Notes: a model not told the origin generated them from the sequence alone. Positions 31,922 to 41,312 are shown, counted from the stretch's first letter. The stretch: DNA of 64,000 bases from Cytophagaceae bacterium (GCA_006969745.1 CP030886.1:3197234-3261233); one strand, 5' to 3'. Numbers and translations: made by a program.

Positions 31922-33841
31922 ATGAAATATAGAAAGGGAGTAATTTTATTATTCATAACGGTTTTACTAAGTCACTTTTCCACTGCACAGACCAATCGTC
32001 AGCAGCAGATGGTATCGAAAGCCTATTCTATCATTAAGAATATTGAGTGGCCACAAAAATCAACACCGTTTAAAATCCATGTCATTACCACTGATAATGG
32101 ACTGAAAGATCATTTCAGAAAAACCAGTCAGAATCAGACGTTAGCGGGTAGAGAAACAGCAGTAAGTTTTACAAGTTATGTCCTCATTCCTGAGAATGTA
32201 GATGTAATATTTGTAACGAATCAATACAATGCGACCATCCCAACTTTATTGGATAGAATAGGAGGAAAAGGAGTACTTCTAATCACTGATAGGTATGATA
32301 AGCAGCGCGATGTGATGATCAACTTTCTGAATGATGGTACGGGTGGTGTGACCTTTGAACTCAACCGGGCCAATGTGACCAATCAGGGATTGAAAATAAA
32401 GCCTGACATGGAGGATCTTGGAGGATCCGAGGTTGATGTAGCGAAAATATTCAAACAGGTTCGTGATTCAGTAAGAGCGATGGAGCTTCGAGCAGAAGCA
32501 TTAAAGACACAATTTGATTCTCTGAATTTCAATGTAGCAGCAGCATTGGGAATAATGAGGCAGCAACAAGCGCTAATTCGGGCCAGGAATGAAGAAATAG
32601 ATAGAAAACAAAGAGAAATTGATAAACAGACTGAGGTACTTGACTCTCTGAGAGTTGAATTTGCAGAATCTGAGACACGTCTAATTGCCTTAACAGCCAC
32701 TTTGGATGAGCGAGAGGATGAACTGGATATTTTAGGAGAGGAGATCGACGCTCAGAAAGAAAATGTAGCTGAAGGAAACAAAATCCTTGCAGAACAATCC
32801 AAACGAATAGCAGATCAAAACGATGAAATCGCTCAAAGAGAAGAACGGTTGGATGAGATGTCAAATGTGGTAAACTCACAGCAAAGCGCCCTCGTCTTTT
32901 TGATTCTGTTTTTGGTAGTGCTGGTCGGCTTTTCATTTCTGATTTTCACGGCATATCGAGCGAGGAAGCGAGCAGCTAAAAAGCTCGCTGAACAGAAGGA
33001 AGATTTGGGCAGGCTTTTGAATGAGCTACAGGAGACACAGTCACAGTTGGTTCAATCAGAAAAGATGGCCTCTCTTGGTACACTTACCGCAGGTATAGCT
33101 CACGAAATTAACAATGCCATCAACTTTGTTTACTCCGGTATTCATGTATTGAGTGACAAATTCACTGAAATACGTCCGGTGATATCGCATGTTACAGAGA
33201 TTAATAAAGATGATAAGAACCTGCAGCAATCCATAGACAAATTGGTTAAAGAGCGTGAAGAAGTGGATTATGATGAGGCTCAGGGAGTCATTGATCAAAT
33301 GATTACCAGTATCAAAGTGGGTGCAGAGCGAACAACAGAAATTGTGAAAGGTCTCCGCACATTCTCAAGAGCGGAAACAGAAAAGAAAACAAAAATTGAC
33401 ATTCATGCTGACATTGACGTGGCTTTACTTCTGCTCAATAGCAGACATAAAGATGCGATAAGCATCAACAAGAAATTGACTGATCAACACATGGAAGTTG
33501 ATGGTTATAAAGGCCAGCTAAGTCAAGCCTTTCTGAATATCATTAGCAACTCGATTGATGCAGTTGCGTCGAAAGGCAAGGATGGAAAGATTGACATAGA
33601 GACATCATTTGATGGCAAAAGAGCAGAAGTGAAAATCACTGACAATGGAGTAGGGATGTCAGAAGATGATATACAGAAAATTTTTGATCCGTTTTTTACT
33701 ACTAAAAAAATCGGAGCCGGAACCGGGTTGGGATTGTCCATTACTTATGGAATCGTGGAGCGCCATGGTGGAACCATTGCTGTAAACTCCCAACTAAATG
33801 AAGGAACAGAATTCATAATTAAATTACCTTTAGCGAGCTAA
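31922..33841 (+). CDS. Membrane histidine kinase with periplasmic YfiR-like (DUF4154) domain
   Basis: 639 residues from ATG 31922, chosen for its signal peptide MKYRKGVILLFITVLLSHFSTAQ over ATG 31901. A YfiR-like domain at about 25-165 (AYSIIKNIEWPQKSTPFKIHV, VDVIFVTNQYNA, KGVLLITDRY) precedes a coiled coil at about 190-310 and one membrane helix at about 325-345. The HisKA His394 is in GTLTAGIAHEINNAINFVYSG, followed by the ATPase (IISNSIDAV, DNGVGMS, GTGLGLSI). YfiR is a periplasmic repressor of a diguanylate cyclase in Pseudomonas, so this fused form likely senses periplasmic or redox state. Two receivers follow, the first one base away. Confidence 0.9.
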   Translation: MKYRKGVILLFITVLLSHFSTAQTNRQQQMVSKAYSIIKNIEWPQKSTPFKIHVITTDNGLKDHFRKTSQNQTLAGRETAVSFTSYVLIPENVDVIFVTNQYNATIPTLLDRIGGKGVLLITDRYDKQRDVMINFLNDGTGGVTFELNRANVTNQGLKIKPDMEDLGGSEVDVAKIFKQVRDSVRAMELRAEALKTQFDSLNFNVAAALGIMRQQQALIRARNEEIDRKQREIDKQTEVLDSLRVEFAESETRLIALTATLDEREDELDILGEEIDAQKENVAEGNKILAEQSKRIADQNDEIAQREERLDEMSNVVNSQQSALVFLILFLVVLVGFSFLIFTAYRARKRAAKKLAEQKEDLGRLLNELQETQSQLVQSEKMASLGTLTAGIAHEINNAINFVYSGIHVLSDKFTEIRPVISHVTEINKDDKNLQQSIDKLVKEREEVDYDEAQGVIDQMITSIKVGAERTTEIVKGLRTFSRAETEKKTKIDIHADIDVALLLLNSRHKDAISINKKLTDQHMEVDGYKGQLSQAFLNIISNSIDAVASKGKDGKIDIETSFDGKRAEVKITDNGVGMSEDDIQKIFDPFFTTKKIGAGTGLGLSITYGIVERHGGTIAVNSQLNEGTEFIIKLPLAS

Positions 33842-33842
33842 T

Positions 33843-34217
33843 ATGAGTGAAACAAAGCCATCGCTTATTTACTTAGATGACGAAGAGATCAATCTAATTC
33901 TCTTTCGAGAGATGTTTAAAAAAGACTTTGATATTTTCACTACTACATCGCCCAATGATGCTATAGAATATGTGAAGGGACACGACCTTGACTATATTCT
34001 TACTGATCAGCTGATGCCTGTAATGACTGGTGTAGAATATTTGAAAGAGCTAAAGGAGCTTGGAGTTTCAGATAAATCTATGAAAGTAATCATATCGGGT
34101 TTTACGCAAGAAGGAGAGGTAGATGAAGCCCTTGAGACTAAACTGATTGACAGTTTTGTTAGCAAGCCATGGTCTTATCAAAATTTAAAAGACTTGTTAC
34201 TCAGCAGGCGGGGGTAA
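33843..34217 (+). CDS. Single-domain response regulator, first of a tandem pair
   Basis: 124-residue CheY-like receiver with acidic pair in LIYLDDEEIN, phospho-acceptor D55 in YILTDQLMP, switch Ser in VIISGFTQEGE, and Lys in SFVSKPWSYQ. The KPW motif is typical of receivers found with HD-GYP or cyclic-di-GMP-type outputs, but no output domain is attached. It starts one base after the YfiR-kinase stop, so it is its cognate receiver. Confidence 0.92.
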   Translation: MSETKPSLIYLDDEEINLILFREMFKKDFDIFTTTSPNDAIEYVKGHDLDYILTDQLMPVMTGVEYLKELKELGVSDKSMKVIISGFTQEGEVDEALETKLIDSFVSKPWSYQNLKDLLLSRRG

Positions 34218-34265
34218 TTCATCGAAATCCATTTGGTTGTTTTTCAAACTAGATCAATATTGAGT

Positions 34266-34273
34266 TAAATTTG
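34266..34273 (+). promoter_or_regulatory. -7 element for the second receiver gene
   Basis: TAAATTTG is an exact TAnnTTTG match. It would give a start near 34280. This favours the internal ATG at 34306 as the translation start. Confidence 0.45.
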
Positions 34274-34305
34274 TCGTTTCAACCAGAGCAATGATTTTAA
34301 GGGAA

Positions 34306-34674
34306 ATGAATAATAACAGACCTGCGGTAATATACCTTGATGATGAAGAAATCAATCTTCTGCTATTTAAGGAAATGTTTAAAAAAGACTTTGAGGTTTT
34401 TACCACCACCTATCCTGAAGAAGCCCTTGAATATTTGAAAAACAATGATGTTGAGTTTGTTTTCACAGACCAGCGGATGCCAATTATGACAGGCGTTGAG
34501 TTCTTGCGAGAACTGGAAGACATGAAGATATCTGCTGCCCCGAAAAAAGTTATGATCTCAGGATATGCAGCCGAGGGAGAAGTAAGTGAGGCAATAGAGC
34601 AAAACTTAATTGATCGCTTTGTGGATAAGCCTTGGACCTATCATGGGTTAAAAGAGGTGATAAGTGCAATTTAG
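34306..34674 (+). CDS. Single-domain response regulator, second of a tandem pair
   Basis: 122 residues from ATG 34306; an ATG at 34291 would add five residues. From 34306 the N-terminus lines up with the first receiver (IYLDDEEIN in both). The phospho-acceptor is D55 in FVFTDQRMP, the switch is VMISGYAAEGE and the Lys is in RFVDKPWTYH. It is a clear duplicate of the previous gene with about half the residues unchanged. A separate -7 element suggests it can be expressed independently of the kinase. Confidence 0.92.
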   Translation: MNNNRPAVIYLDDEEINLLLFKEMFKKDFEVFTTTYPEEALEYLKNNDVEFVFTDQRMPIMTGVEFLRELEDMKISAAPKKVMISGYAAEGEVSEAIEQNLIDRFVDKPWTYHGLKEVISAI

Positions 34675-34774
34675 GCACCAATAATTCCTGTTGTAATTTC
34701 TTAAAAATTCATTCCAATTCAATCGGTGAAAGGTGTTAGATTACATCTTTGATTAACCCACCGAACCTAACGGA

Positions 34775-36049
34775 ATGAACAACTCTTTTGCTATTGAAGC
34801 AATCTCTGAAGAGGTATTGGATGCTTTTCGAAAAGTAACAGATCCAATCGCAGACAGCACAGTCGAGAAAATCATAGAATCTGGCGACGAGCAAACCGTA
34901 AATGAGGTAATGATGCTCCTTTTTAGGAACGCGAGCTTTGAAAAGGGAATGTTTAGTACCCTTGGTAGCGAACTTTCAACGACTCTTGATTCCTATATTG
35001 AAACTACCCAAAACCTTCCCGAATGGGCAGATCCTGATAAGATTAAGGCAGGAGAAAAGTTGTTTTCGCTGTACGGGCCTGAAATCTTCATGCTTTTAAA
35101 TGTGAGTTCTCTTCCACTTTGCTATACATGCGCAAAGGGAGCTCAGGTTTTGTACGATACCGGAAGATTGCTGGTACATAATAATAACATAGATCCGCTG
35201 GCCAGAAGATTAATGGAAACAGCTCAAATGGTAGTTAATGTGCTTTCCGAGGGTGGCCTTTCAGCTCGGGGCAAAGGAGTGGTCACATTACAGAAAGTAA
35301 GGCTGATTCATGCATCAATCAGGTATTATTTAAAGCATAAGAGCAAAGTATCTTTTGATTTTGAAACTTACGGAGAGCCAATCAACCAGGAAGACCTGGC
35401 AGGTACATTGATGTCGTTTGGACCAGTGATTATATCTGGTTTGAAACGCCTGAATGTTTCTCTCACTGAAAAGGAGCAAAACGATTACATGCATTGCTGG
35501 AAGGTAGTGGGATATCTAATGGGCATAGATGAAAAGCTATTGCCAGACACCTATTCGCAAGGGTTTGAACTGGCTACCAAAATCTTAATGCACCAATCCG
35601 AGGAGTCCGAGGCGGGAAAAGCATTGACCAATGCGTGTGTCCAATTTATGAATTACCTGACACCAGGCAATTCTCTGAATGAAGTACCTGCCTATTTCAT
35701 TGATTATTTCTTGCAAGATTTCTCTGCTTCCTCAGGTAAGGATTTGTCTTCATGTATAGGGATATCTGCCAGAAGCAACCGAAAAGATCGCATACTTCTT
35801 GGTATCACCAGATTTGTCATAGGTAAGCTAAGTCACCTGGAAGAGCACAAGTTTATTCAAAAGATATCATCCTATTTTAACAGAAAACTGTTAGAGGGGA
35901 TTATTCATCATTTCAATGATGGAAAAAATGTGCAATTCTACATACCACCATCTCTTCAAAAAGATTGGGGCTTGGTTGATAACTGGGACAATGAATTTAC
36001 ATCGCCGGCCCTTTTCAAGAGGCGTCTGGCCTTACAGAAAAAGATTTGA
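34775..36049 (+). CDS. MpaB/Lcp-like oxygenase (DUF2236 family)
   Basis: 424 residues, no signal peptide. Family features are KAGEKLFSLYGPEIFMLLNVSSLPLCYT, RRLMETAQMVVNVLSEGG, the histidine in KVRLIHASIRYYL, GEPINQEDLAGTLMSFGP, and the second histidine in EKEQNDYMHCWKVVGYLMGI. Members include latex-clearing protein Lcp and the fungal MpaB oxygenase, which bind b-type heme and cleave alkenes; one of the two histidines probably ligates the iron. The substrate is unknown. It sits 25 bases before a membrane-protein gene and a sensor kinase, so the three may form a unit. Confidence 0.85.
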   Translation: MNNSFAIEAISEEVLDAFRKVTDPIADSTVEKIIESGDEQTVNEVMMLLFRNASFEKGMFSTLGSELSTTLDSYIETTQNLPEWADPDKIKAGEKLFSLYGPEIFMLLNVSSLPLCYTCAKGAQVLYDTGRLLVHNNNIDPLARRLMETAQMVVNVLSEGGLSARGKGVVTLQKVRLIHASIRYYLKHKSKVSFDFETYGEPINQEDLAGTLMSFGPVIISGLKRLNVSLTEKEQNDYMHCWKVVGYLMGIDEKLLPDTYSQGFELATKILMHQSEESEAGKALTNACVQFMNYLTPGNSLNEVPAYFIDYFLQDFSASSGKDLSSCIGISARSNRKDRILLGITRFVIGKLSHLEEHKFIQKISSYFNRKLLEGIIHHFNDGKNVQFYIPPSLQKDWGLVDNWDNEFTSPALFKRRLALQKKI

Positions 36050-36072
36050 TAATAAACTAACCTGATATATAC

Positions 36073-36750
36073 ATGCATACCACTGAAATACCCGGATTAG
36101 ATAAGAAAACCACCCTGGTGATTTTGATTTCATCAGGTGTTTTAATTGGATGGTCATTTCTATCATCAATGCTGCAAAGTGGCCCTGCCTCAGCAAGCAT
36201 TATTACTTACGGCTTATACATATTTTATTGGTTTTATGCCCTTAGGTATAAGAATCCTTTGATCCAACGATTATTGGTTTTCGGCACAATCGCCGGAATT
36301 CTTGAATTAGTGACTGATCATTACCTGGTTGACACCATAGACAGCTTGGTGTATCCCGGAAATGAACTGATGGTATGGAGCTCTCCAATGTATATGCCAT
36401 TTGCCTGGTCCAATGTGTTGCTGCAGCTAAGTTTTGTTGGGGTTTTACTCACAAAAAAGAAGGGTTTACTGGTTGCTTCAATTGTGCTTTGCATTGCCGG
36501 TGGCATGTATATTCCGCTTTATGAGCATCTTGCCAAGGATGCAGGCTGGTGGTGGTATCACCAGAATGTCACCATGATTTTTAACGCTCCACTTTATGTG
36601 ATTGTGTGTGAGGCTTTGATCTCACTTTCACTACCATTTCTGATACAATATGCTGAACGCCATTCACTTACAAAGACTGTTTATCTGGGTATTGTCGAAG
36701 GTGTATGGATTTTACTCAGTGCATACATTGCTTTTTCGATCGCTCATTAA
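36073..36750 (+). CDS. Polytopic membrane protein of unknown function
   Basis: 225 residues with about six or seven hydrophobic helices. Short conserved-looking loops are GILELVTDHYLVDTIDSLVYP, SSPMYMPFAWSNVLLQ and YIPLYEHLAKDAGWWWYHQN. The polar residues in the loops (His, Asp, Tyr) suggest an enzymatic or binding site facing the membrane surface. I do not recognise the family with confidence. Close spacing to the MpaB gene (23 bases) and to the kinase (25 bases) indicates one operon. Confidence 0.8.
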   Translation: MHTTEIPGLDKKTTLVILISSGVLIGWSFLSSMLQSGPASASIITYGLYIFYWFYALRYKNPLIQRLLVFGTIAGILELVTDHYLVDTIDSLVYPGNELMVWSSPMYMPFAWSNVLLQLSFVGVLLTKKKGLLVASIVLCIAGGMYIPLYEHLAKDAGWWWYHQNVTMIFNAPLYVIVCEALISLSLPFLIQYAERHSLTKTVYLGIVEGVWILLSAYIAFSIAH

Positions 36751-36775
36751 AAGCTAGTTTTACACTACTACCATT

Positions 36776-38098
36776 ATGAACTTTGCTGGACTTGTAGATT
36801 TTTTCATTCATCCATCCTATCATCAGGATGCACTAAACCTGAGAAAAGCGCGACTTTTCGTGCGTTCTTGCTTGCTTACCAGTCTATTTTCAAATTCATA
36901 TATATGGTTCAGCGTACTTTTTGAATATGACCTGGGCGTTTATCTGATGATATTCAATGTTGTAGGTTTTATAATTTTGGCTTTTTTAGTTAAGACCACC
37001 ATTCCGCTTCTTTTAATATCCAACCTCTATATTCTGGTGGGATCTATAGCGGTTTGTGTGTTGACTTATTATTCTGGTGGAATTTGGTCCGCTGTATATC
37101 CCTGGATTATATCTACACCTGTGCTGGCGTTGCTTGTAGTTAACAGGAACTATGGTATAGCATGGGGAGTGTTGTCCTTTCTTGTAATGCTTTGGTTTGG
37201 TTGGCTGGAACTGAAAGGGGTACAACTTCCGATGGAATACAATACAGATCTCAAAGCTGAATGGTTTGTGTCTGTTCTTCCTGGTCTTTTGCTTATCATT
37301 CTGGTTATTTCCGCAGTTTTTGAATCAGTTCAAACCAATGCACTGAAAAGCCTTCAGAAGCAGAATGAATTGCTTGAAAATCAGAAGGAAACAATAGCTG
37401 AACAATCCAAAAGGCTGGAAAAGTTGATCGATGATAAGGATCACATAATTAGAATACTAGCTCATGACCTCAAAAATCCATTAGCCAACATCACAACTAT
37501 CTCAAATATCTTAAAAGAAGAGCGTGAAATAGATCAGCAGAAGAAGTTTATTGCGATGATAGAAAAAGTGTCTTCTCAAGCTCAAGGTCTGGTTAATAAT
37601 GTGCTAGACATGGCCACTATGGAAGACGGAGCCCTTCGGTTAAAACCGGAAACCCTAAGCACCATGGAGGTAGTTAAGGAAGCTGTAAGTTCACTGTCAG
37701 AGCAAGCAAGACAAAAGGATATTGAAGTATCGATAATTGGCCAAGATGCGAATGTCTTTGTCGACCGTATGTACTTGATGCTAATCTTAGAAAACCTTCT
37801 TTCCAATGCTTTAAAATTTTCAAAGAAAGCACAGAAAGTAACAATCGAAACTTTAGTTTATGACAAGACTGTCATGGTGAAGGTCATGGATGAAGGTCTG
37901 GGTATTAAGCCAGAGGAGGAAGGTCGGCTGTTTGAAAAATTCACCAAGTTAAGTGCAAGACCAACGGGCGAAGAAAGCTCAACAGGCTTAGGACTATCTC
38001 TCGTGAAACGATATACTGAGCAGATAGGAGGCAAGGTTTGGTATGATAGAGACGCCTCAAAAGGTGCTACTTTCGTTGTTGAGTTACCTAAAAAATAG
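36776..38098 (+). CDS. Membrane histidine kinase with integral multi-helix sensor
   Basis: 440 residues. The N-terminal 190 residues have about six membrane helices with short loops, so the sensor is membrane-embedded, with no large periplasmic domain. A short coiled coil (residues 195-215) leads to HisKA with H230 (IRILAHDLKNPLANITT), and the ATPase has LENLLSNALKFS, DEGLGIKPEE and STGLGLSLVKRY. It is the third gene of the MpaB operon. A cognate receiver is not adjacent; the tandem receivers upstream at 33843-34674 are candidates. The next gene converges one base away. Confidence 0.92.
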   Translation: MNFAGLVDFFIHPSYHQDALNLRKARLFVRSCLLTSLFSNSYIWFSVLFEYDLGVYLMIFNVVGFIILAFLVKTTIPLLLISNLYILVGSIAVCVLTYYSGGIWSAVYPWIISTPVLALLVVNRNYGIAWGVLSFLVMLWFGWLELKGVQLPMEYNTDLKAEWFVSVLPGLLLIILVISAVFESVQTNALKSLQKQNELLENQKETIAEQSKRLEKLIDDKDHIIRILAHDLKNPLANITTISNILKEEREIDQQKKFIAMIEKVSSQAQGLVNNVLDMATMEDGALRLKPETLSTMEVVKEAVSSLSEQARQKDIEVSIIGQDANVFVDRMYLMLILENLLSNALKFSKKAQKVTIETLVYDKTVMVKVMDEGLGIKPEEEGRLFEKFTKLSARPTGEESSTGLGLSLVKRYTEQIGGKVWYDRDASKGATFVVELPKK

Positions 38099-38099
38099 C

Positions 38100-38711
38100 T
38101 TATTCTATCAGGTGCTGATTGGTGATGTGTTTTACGACATTATCAATGAATTCCTTTTTAGTTTGGTGGTTTTCAGCCGGATTAATGATTAAGCTGGAAG
38201 CTCGCCAGATCACTGTTTCTTCGTTTTCCTGATGTTTTTCCTTTAGATCGTAGAGCGTGGCAATCATAAAGTACTTTTCGGGACGCTCATAATAGTTGGA
38301 GTTGTAGGTATGGAAAGACCTCCTTCTAAAATAGATTTTCTTGAATTTGCTATAATCTTCCGGCATCATATATGTCTCGTCATTTTCGTGCAAAATTTTG
38401 ATTACGAGCACTGCATCTACCATATTTTTTTCAATCAAGCTTGTGATACTATCCTGATTGTGATCTAGTTCTGTAATTTCCTGAGGGAAGATATTGAGGC
38501 CTTCAATTGCATGAAAGCCGGATTTTTCCAATTCAGTAACCGCTTCCTCTTCATAAAATTTTCTATTCTCAATATCGTGAGATAACCCTACTACAACAAG
38601 CTTGTTGAAGTGAGTGCCTTCATACGGCTCTCTCTTCCATTCATTGTCAAAATCTGATGAGCATGAGCATAGAACTAAAATGGCAAGTAAATAGAGGTAT
38701 CGGTGAATCAT
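38100..38711 (-). CDS. Lipoprotein of unknown function
   Basis: 203 residues from ATG 38711; an upstream ATG at 38747 lacks a good signal. The lipobox is LVLCSC in MIHRYLYLLAILVLCSCSS. The mature domain starts FNKLVVVGLSHDIENRKFYEEEAVTELEKSGF and later has DAVLVIKIL, an alternating beta-alpha pattern like that of small nucleotide-binding-fold lipoproteins whose members report envelope stress or aggregate with secreted factors. The family is not identified. It converges on the preceding kinase gene. Confidence 0.75.
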   Translation of the reverse strand: MIHRYLYLLAILVLCSCSSDFDNEWKREPYEGTHFNKLVVVGLSHDIENRKFYEEEAVTELEKSGFHAIEGLNIFPQEITELDHNQDSITSLIEKNMVDAVLVIKILHENDETYMMPEDYSKFKKIYFRRRSFHTYNSNYYERPEKYFMIATLYDLKEKHQENEETVIWRASSLIINPAENHQTKKEFIDNVVKHITNQHLIE

Positions 38712-38831
38712 ATTTGTAAAATAAACAAGGATTAGTTTTTTTGTCATTCGCCAGACTCAAATATGTGGTTTACAATTTGTAGACAAGCAAGAAAAGCGGT
38801 TTGAATAGCATCTAATAGGTCGTAATTTTCA

Positions 38832-39551
38832 ATGATGAAGCCAATACTAACTTTTTACCTGACTTTCATAGTTACCTCATTTTCTTACGCTCAAAATTTG
38901 CTTGAAACAGAAAAATGGATTGCTTTTTTTGAAGAGAGACCCTATTTGGAAAAGGCCACACGTATCACGGATGAGACCTTTTGGGCCATAGACGAATCCT
39001 ATACCTATTACACCGCATATCCGGTTTTATTGGTGTATCAGGATGGTGGTGCGGCAGAGATCAATTGGTCATATAGCGGATTGGCCTCATTAATAAACAA
39101 AAAGGAAGCATTGGAGGATATGGACTTTCAACGTTATGAAAAGGAAAACGTGGTTTACATCGTTTTTGATGGATACCTATTTAAAAATCCTTTCGTGGGA
39201 AATGCCATAGATGGAGATTTCATGATAGTTTATGAAGAAGGCCCACTGAGCATCTATCGTGAATATTATACATCTCCGATCACCAGGGATAATATTTCCT
39301 CAGCATTTGCTATTTATAAGGAGAGCCAGCTGGATGACACTTTTTATTTGGGAAAATTTGAAAAGAAAGCAGCTAAGCTGGTGGCAGAATATCCGAAGCT
39401 TGCAAAAAAGATCAAGGACAAAATCATCGGATACAGAAATGAAGAAGATGATATCATTCGGATAGCGCGCGAATACAATGCACTAGTGAAGAAGAATAAC
39501 CCGTATCGCTATGAAGATCACTATCTAAAATTCTGGCAAAGCAGGTTTTAA
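38832..39551 (+). CDS. Exported protein of unknown function
   Basis: 239 residues. The signal peptide is MMKPILTFYLTFIVTSFSYAQ. The mature region has two beta-rich parts (YTAYPVLLVYQDGGAAEINWSY, NVVYIVFDGYLFKN) and a C-terminal helical part rich in Lys and Glu (FEKKAAKLVAEYPKLAKKIKDKIIGY). No family was recognised. The coding 3' end overlaps the converging gene by four bases. Confidence 0.75.
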   Translation: MMKPILTFYLTFIVTSFSYAQNLLETEKWIAFFEERPYLEKATRITDETFWAIDESYTYYTAYPVLLVYQDGGAAEINWSYSGLASLINKKEALEDMDFQRYEKENVVYIVFDGYLFKNPFVGNAIDGDFMIVYEEGPLSIYREYYTSPITRDNISSAFAIYKESQLDDTFYLGKFEKKAAKLVAEYPKLAKKIKDKIIGYRNEEDDIIRIAREYNALVKKNNPYRYEDHYLKFWQSRF

Positions 39552-39988
39552 TCCCAAACATATTTCCAAGATCCATCATTCTGACGTTTCCAAACGGTAT
39601 GAAAAATGCCCGTATCTCCAATTATATTTCCCAATGAATCACGCCTGGTGAAAATATACTCTCCGTATGTGTAGGCCATATCACCAGATTTTGAGACATC
39701 AATGAAATCAGGTTTCCAACTTAAAGATACATCCGGATTGGGCTCCAGGTTTGAATATCTGGAGTAAAGTGCTTCTTTTCCAATTACCAATTTTCCACCT
39801 CTCAATAGCGCTACTTCGTCAGCGGCAAAGGCTCTAAAAGCAACAGAAATTCCTTGTTCCCCGGCCATCCGGGAAAAGTCAGTTTCGACTTGCATGATCT
39901 CTTCTTTCCATTTTGCAATGTTGGACTGATCTGGTTTTGATGTGCATCCCAGAAGCACAAGTGCAAAAAGTAGGTGTGAGGTTCTCAT
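39548..39988 (-). CDS. NTF2-like lipoprotein (DUF4440/SnoaL type)
   Basis: 146 residues. The lipobox is LVLLGC in MRTSHLLFALVLLGCTS. The mature domain is a cone-fold: WKEEIMQVETDFSRMAGEQGISVAFRAFAADEVALLRGG, then FIDVSKSGDMAYTYGEYIF and FHTVWKRQNDGSWKYVWD. The closing W-K-x-x-x-D-G-S/x-W-K/x is the DUF4440 ending. Such proteins bind small ligands or have hydrolase-like roles; the substrate is not inferable. Confidence 0.85.
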   Translation of the reverse strand: MRTSHLLFALVLLGCTSKPDQSNIAKWKEEIMQVETDFSRMAGEQGISVAFRAFAADEVALLRGGKLVIGKEALYSRYSNLEPNPDVSLSWKPDFIDVSKSGDMAYTYGEYIFTRRDSLGNIIGDTGIFHTVWKRQNDGSWKYVWD

Positions 39989-40082
39989 TAAGGTAAGTTA
40001 ATTGTTAATGAGGTGTTAATCCAATGGCCAAAATGTATTTAACCTCGTAAATAGTCTGAATATTGAAAAGAATAAAATCAGA

Positions 40083-41312
40083 ATGAAGAAGAAATTACTC
40101 CTGACTGTTGCTTTGGTCACCCTATTTAATGGCCTGATGGCTCAAGACAGTATTCAAATAGGACAAACTCATAAAATCTTTTCCAAGGGCCTGAATCAGG
40201 AAATCGAATTGCAGATTTACACACCTTCAGGGTATAGTGCTGACTCAGCAAACTACCCAACACTTTATGTGTTGGATGGACAATGGTATTTCATAAATGG
40301 AGTGGCAATTCAGGAATCATTGAGAGGAGATCGAATCATGCCTAAGATGATCGTCGTTGGGATAAATATGGTCGATCGTCCGTATCGTTCCAGGCTGTTT
40401 GACCAATGGGATGCATTAATTGAGTGTTTGGAATCAGAGGTGGTTTCTTACATTGATGAGAACTTCCGAACCAGAGACAGAAGGATCATTTTTGGATGGG
40501 AGAATAGTAGCTATTTGGCTAGCGAGCTTTTGCTTCGAAAGAATAGTCCTTTTAATTGTGCCATAGCCGTAAGCGGAGGCAATATCAACAAGGATTCACT
40601 TTCCAGATTCACATCTGAGAATGAGCGATACCTGTTTATTGCAGGTTCTGAAAAGGACATTTATTCCATTGATTACACCAATGCAACTGCTGAGGTATTA
40701 AGGTCTGTCAATCCGGTGGATTTGACTTGGGATTACCGCCTGTTTAATGATGAAGAGCATGAGTCGCTGGCCTACGCATCGATGTATCAGGGACTTAAAT
40801 TCTTTTATCACAATTATGGCTCATTGGTTTTTAGTTCTACCGATGAGTTTTATGAGAGAGGGGGAATTTCCTATCTGAACCAATATTTTCAAAGACGAGG
40901 TGAGCGATTTGGTATTTCTACTGCAATAGATGCATCAACAAAGAATAGCTTGATTTGGCTGGCATGGAAGCGCGATAATTTTGTGGCTTTTGATTTGTTT
41001 ATGTCAGAATTTGAAGGTGTTCTTTCCACAAGAAGGTATGCCAATGCCTACTGGCAAAATAGGTTGGCTCAATATTATCTAAAGAATAATGCGTTTGACA
41101 AGGCGATTACCTTTTTTGAAAAAGGTATCACGGATTACGCGGATGAGCGGTACATGGCTGAGATGCATGCCGGACTTGGAATGTCTTTTAAGGGAAAGGG
41201 TGAAATGAAACTAGCGAGAAAGCATCTGAAAAAAGCAGTTGAGATAGCGGTCAATGCTGGGGATTTAAAAGAAGAAACCTATCGTGCTCAATTGAATGAC
41301 TTGAAACAATAG
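40083..41312 (+). CDS. Esterase-fold protein with lost catalytic serine, plus TPR tail
   Basis: 409 residues with signal peptide MKKKLLLTVALVTLFNGLMAQ. Residues about 25-265 follow the putative-esterase (esterase D/Fes-like) alpha/beta hydrolase fold: YPTLYVLDGQWYF, IVVGINMVDRPYR, EVVSYIDENFRTRDRRIIFG, and the His226 in NDEEHESLAY. The nucleophile elbow, normally G-x-S-x-G, reads FGWENSSYLA, so residue 140 is Glu instead of Ser. A TPR-like tail follows at about 315-400 (AQYYLKNNAFDKAITFFEKGI, KKAVEIAVNAGD). It is either a pseudo-enzyme or uses an unusual nucleophile. Confidence 0.85.
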   Translation: MKKKLLLTVALVTLFNGLMAQDSIQIGQTHKIFSKGLNQEIELQIYTPSGYSADSANYPTLYVLDGQWYFINGVAIQESLRGDRIMPKMIVVGINMVDRPYRSRLFDQWDALIECLESEVVSYIDENFRTRDRRIIFGWENSSYLASELLLRKNSPFNCAIAVSGGNINKDSLSRFTSENERYLFIAGSEKDIYSIDYTNATAEVLRSVNPVDLTWDYRLFNDEEHESLAYASMYQGLKFFYHNYGSLVFSSTDEFYERGGISYLNQYFQRRGERFGISTAIDASTKNSLIWLAWKRDNFVAFDLFMSEFEGVLSTRRYANAYWQNRLAQYYLKNNAFDKAITFFEKGITDYADERYMAEMHAGLGMSFKGKGEMKLARKHLKKAVEIAVNAGDLKEETYRAQLNDLKQ

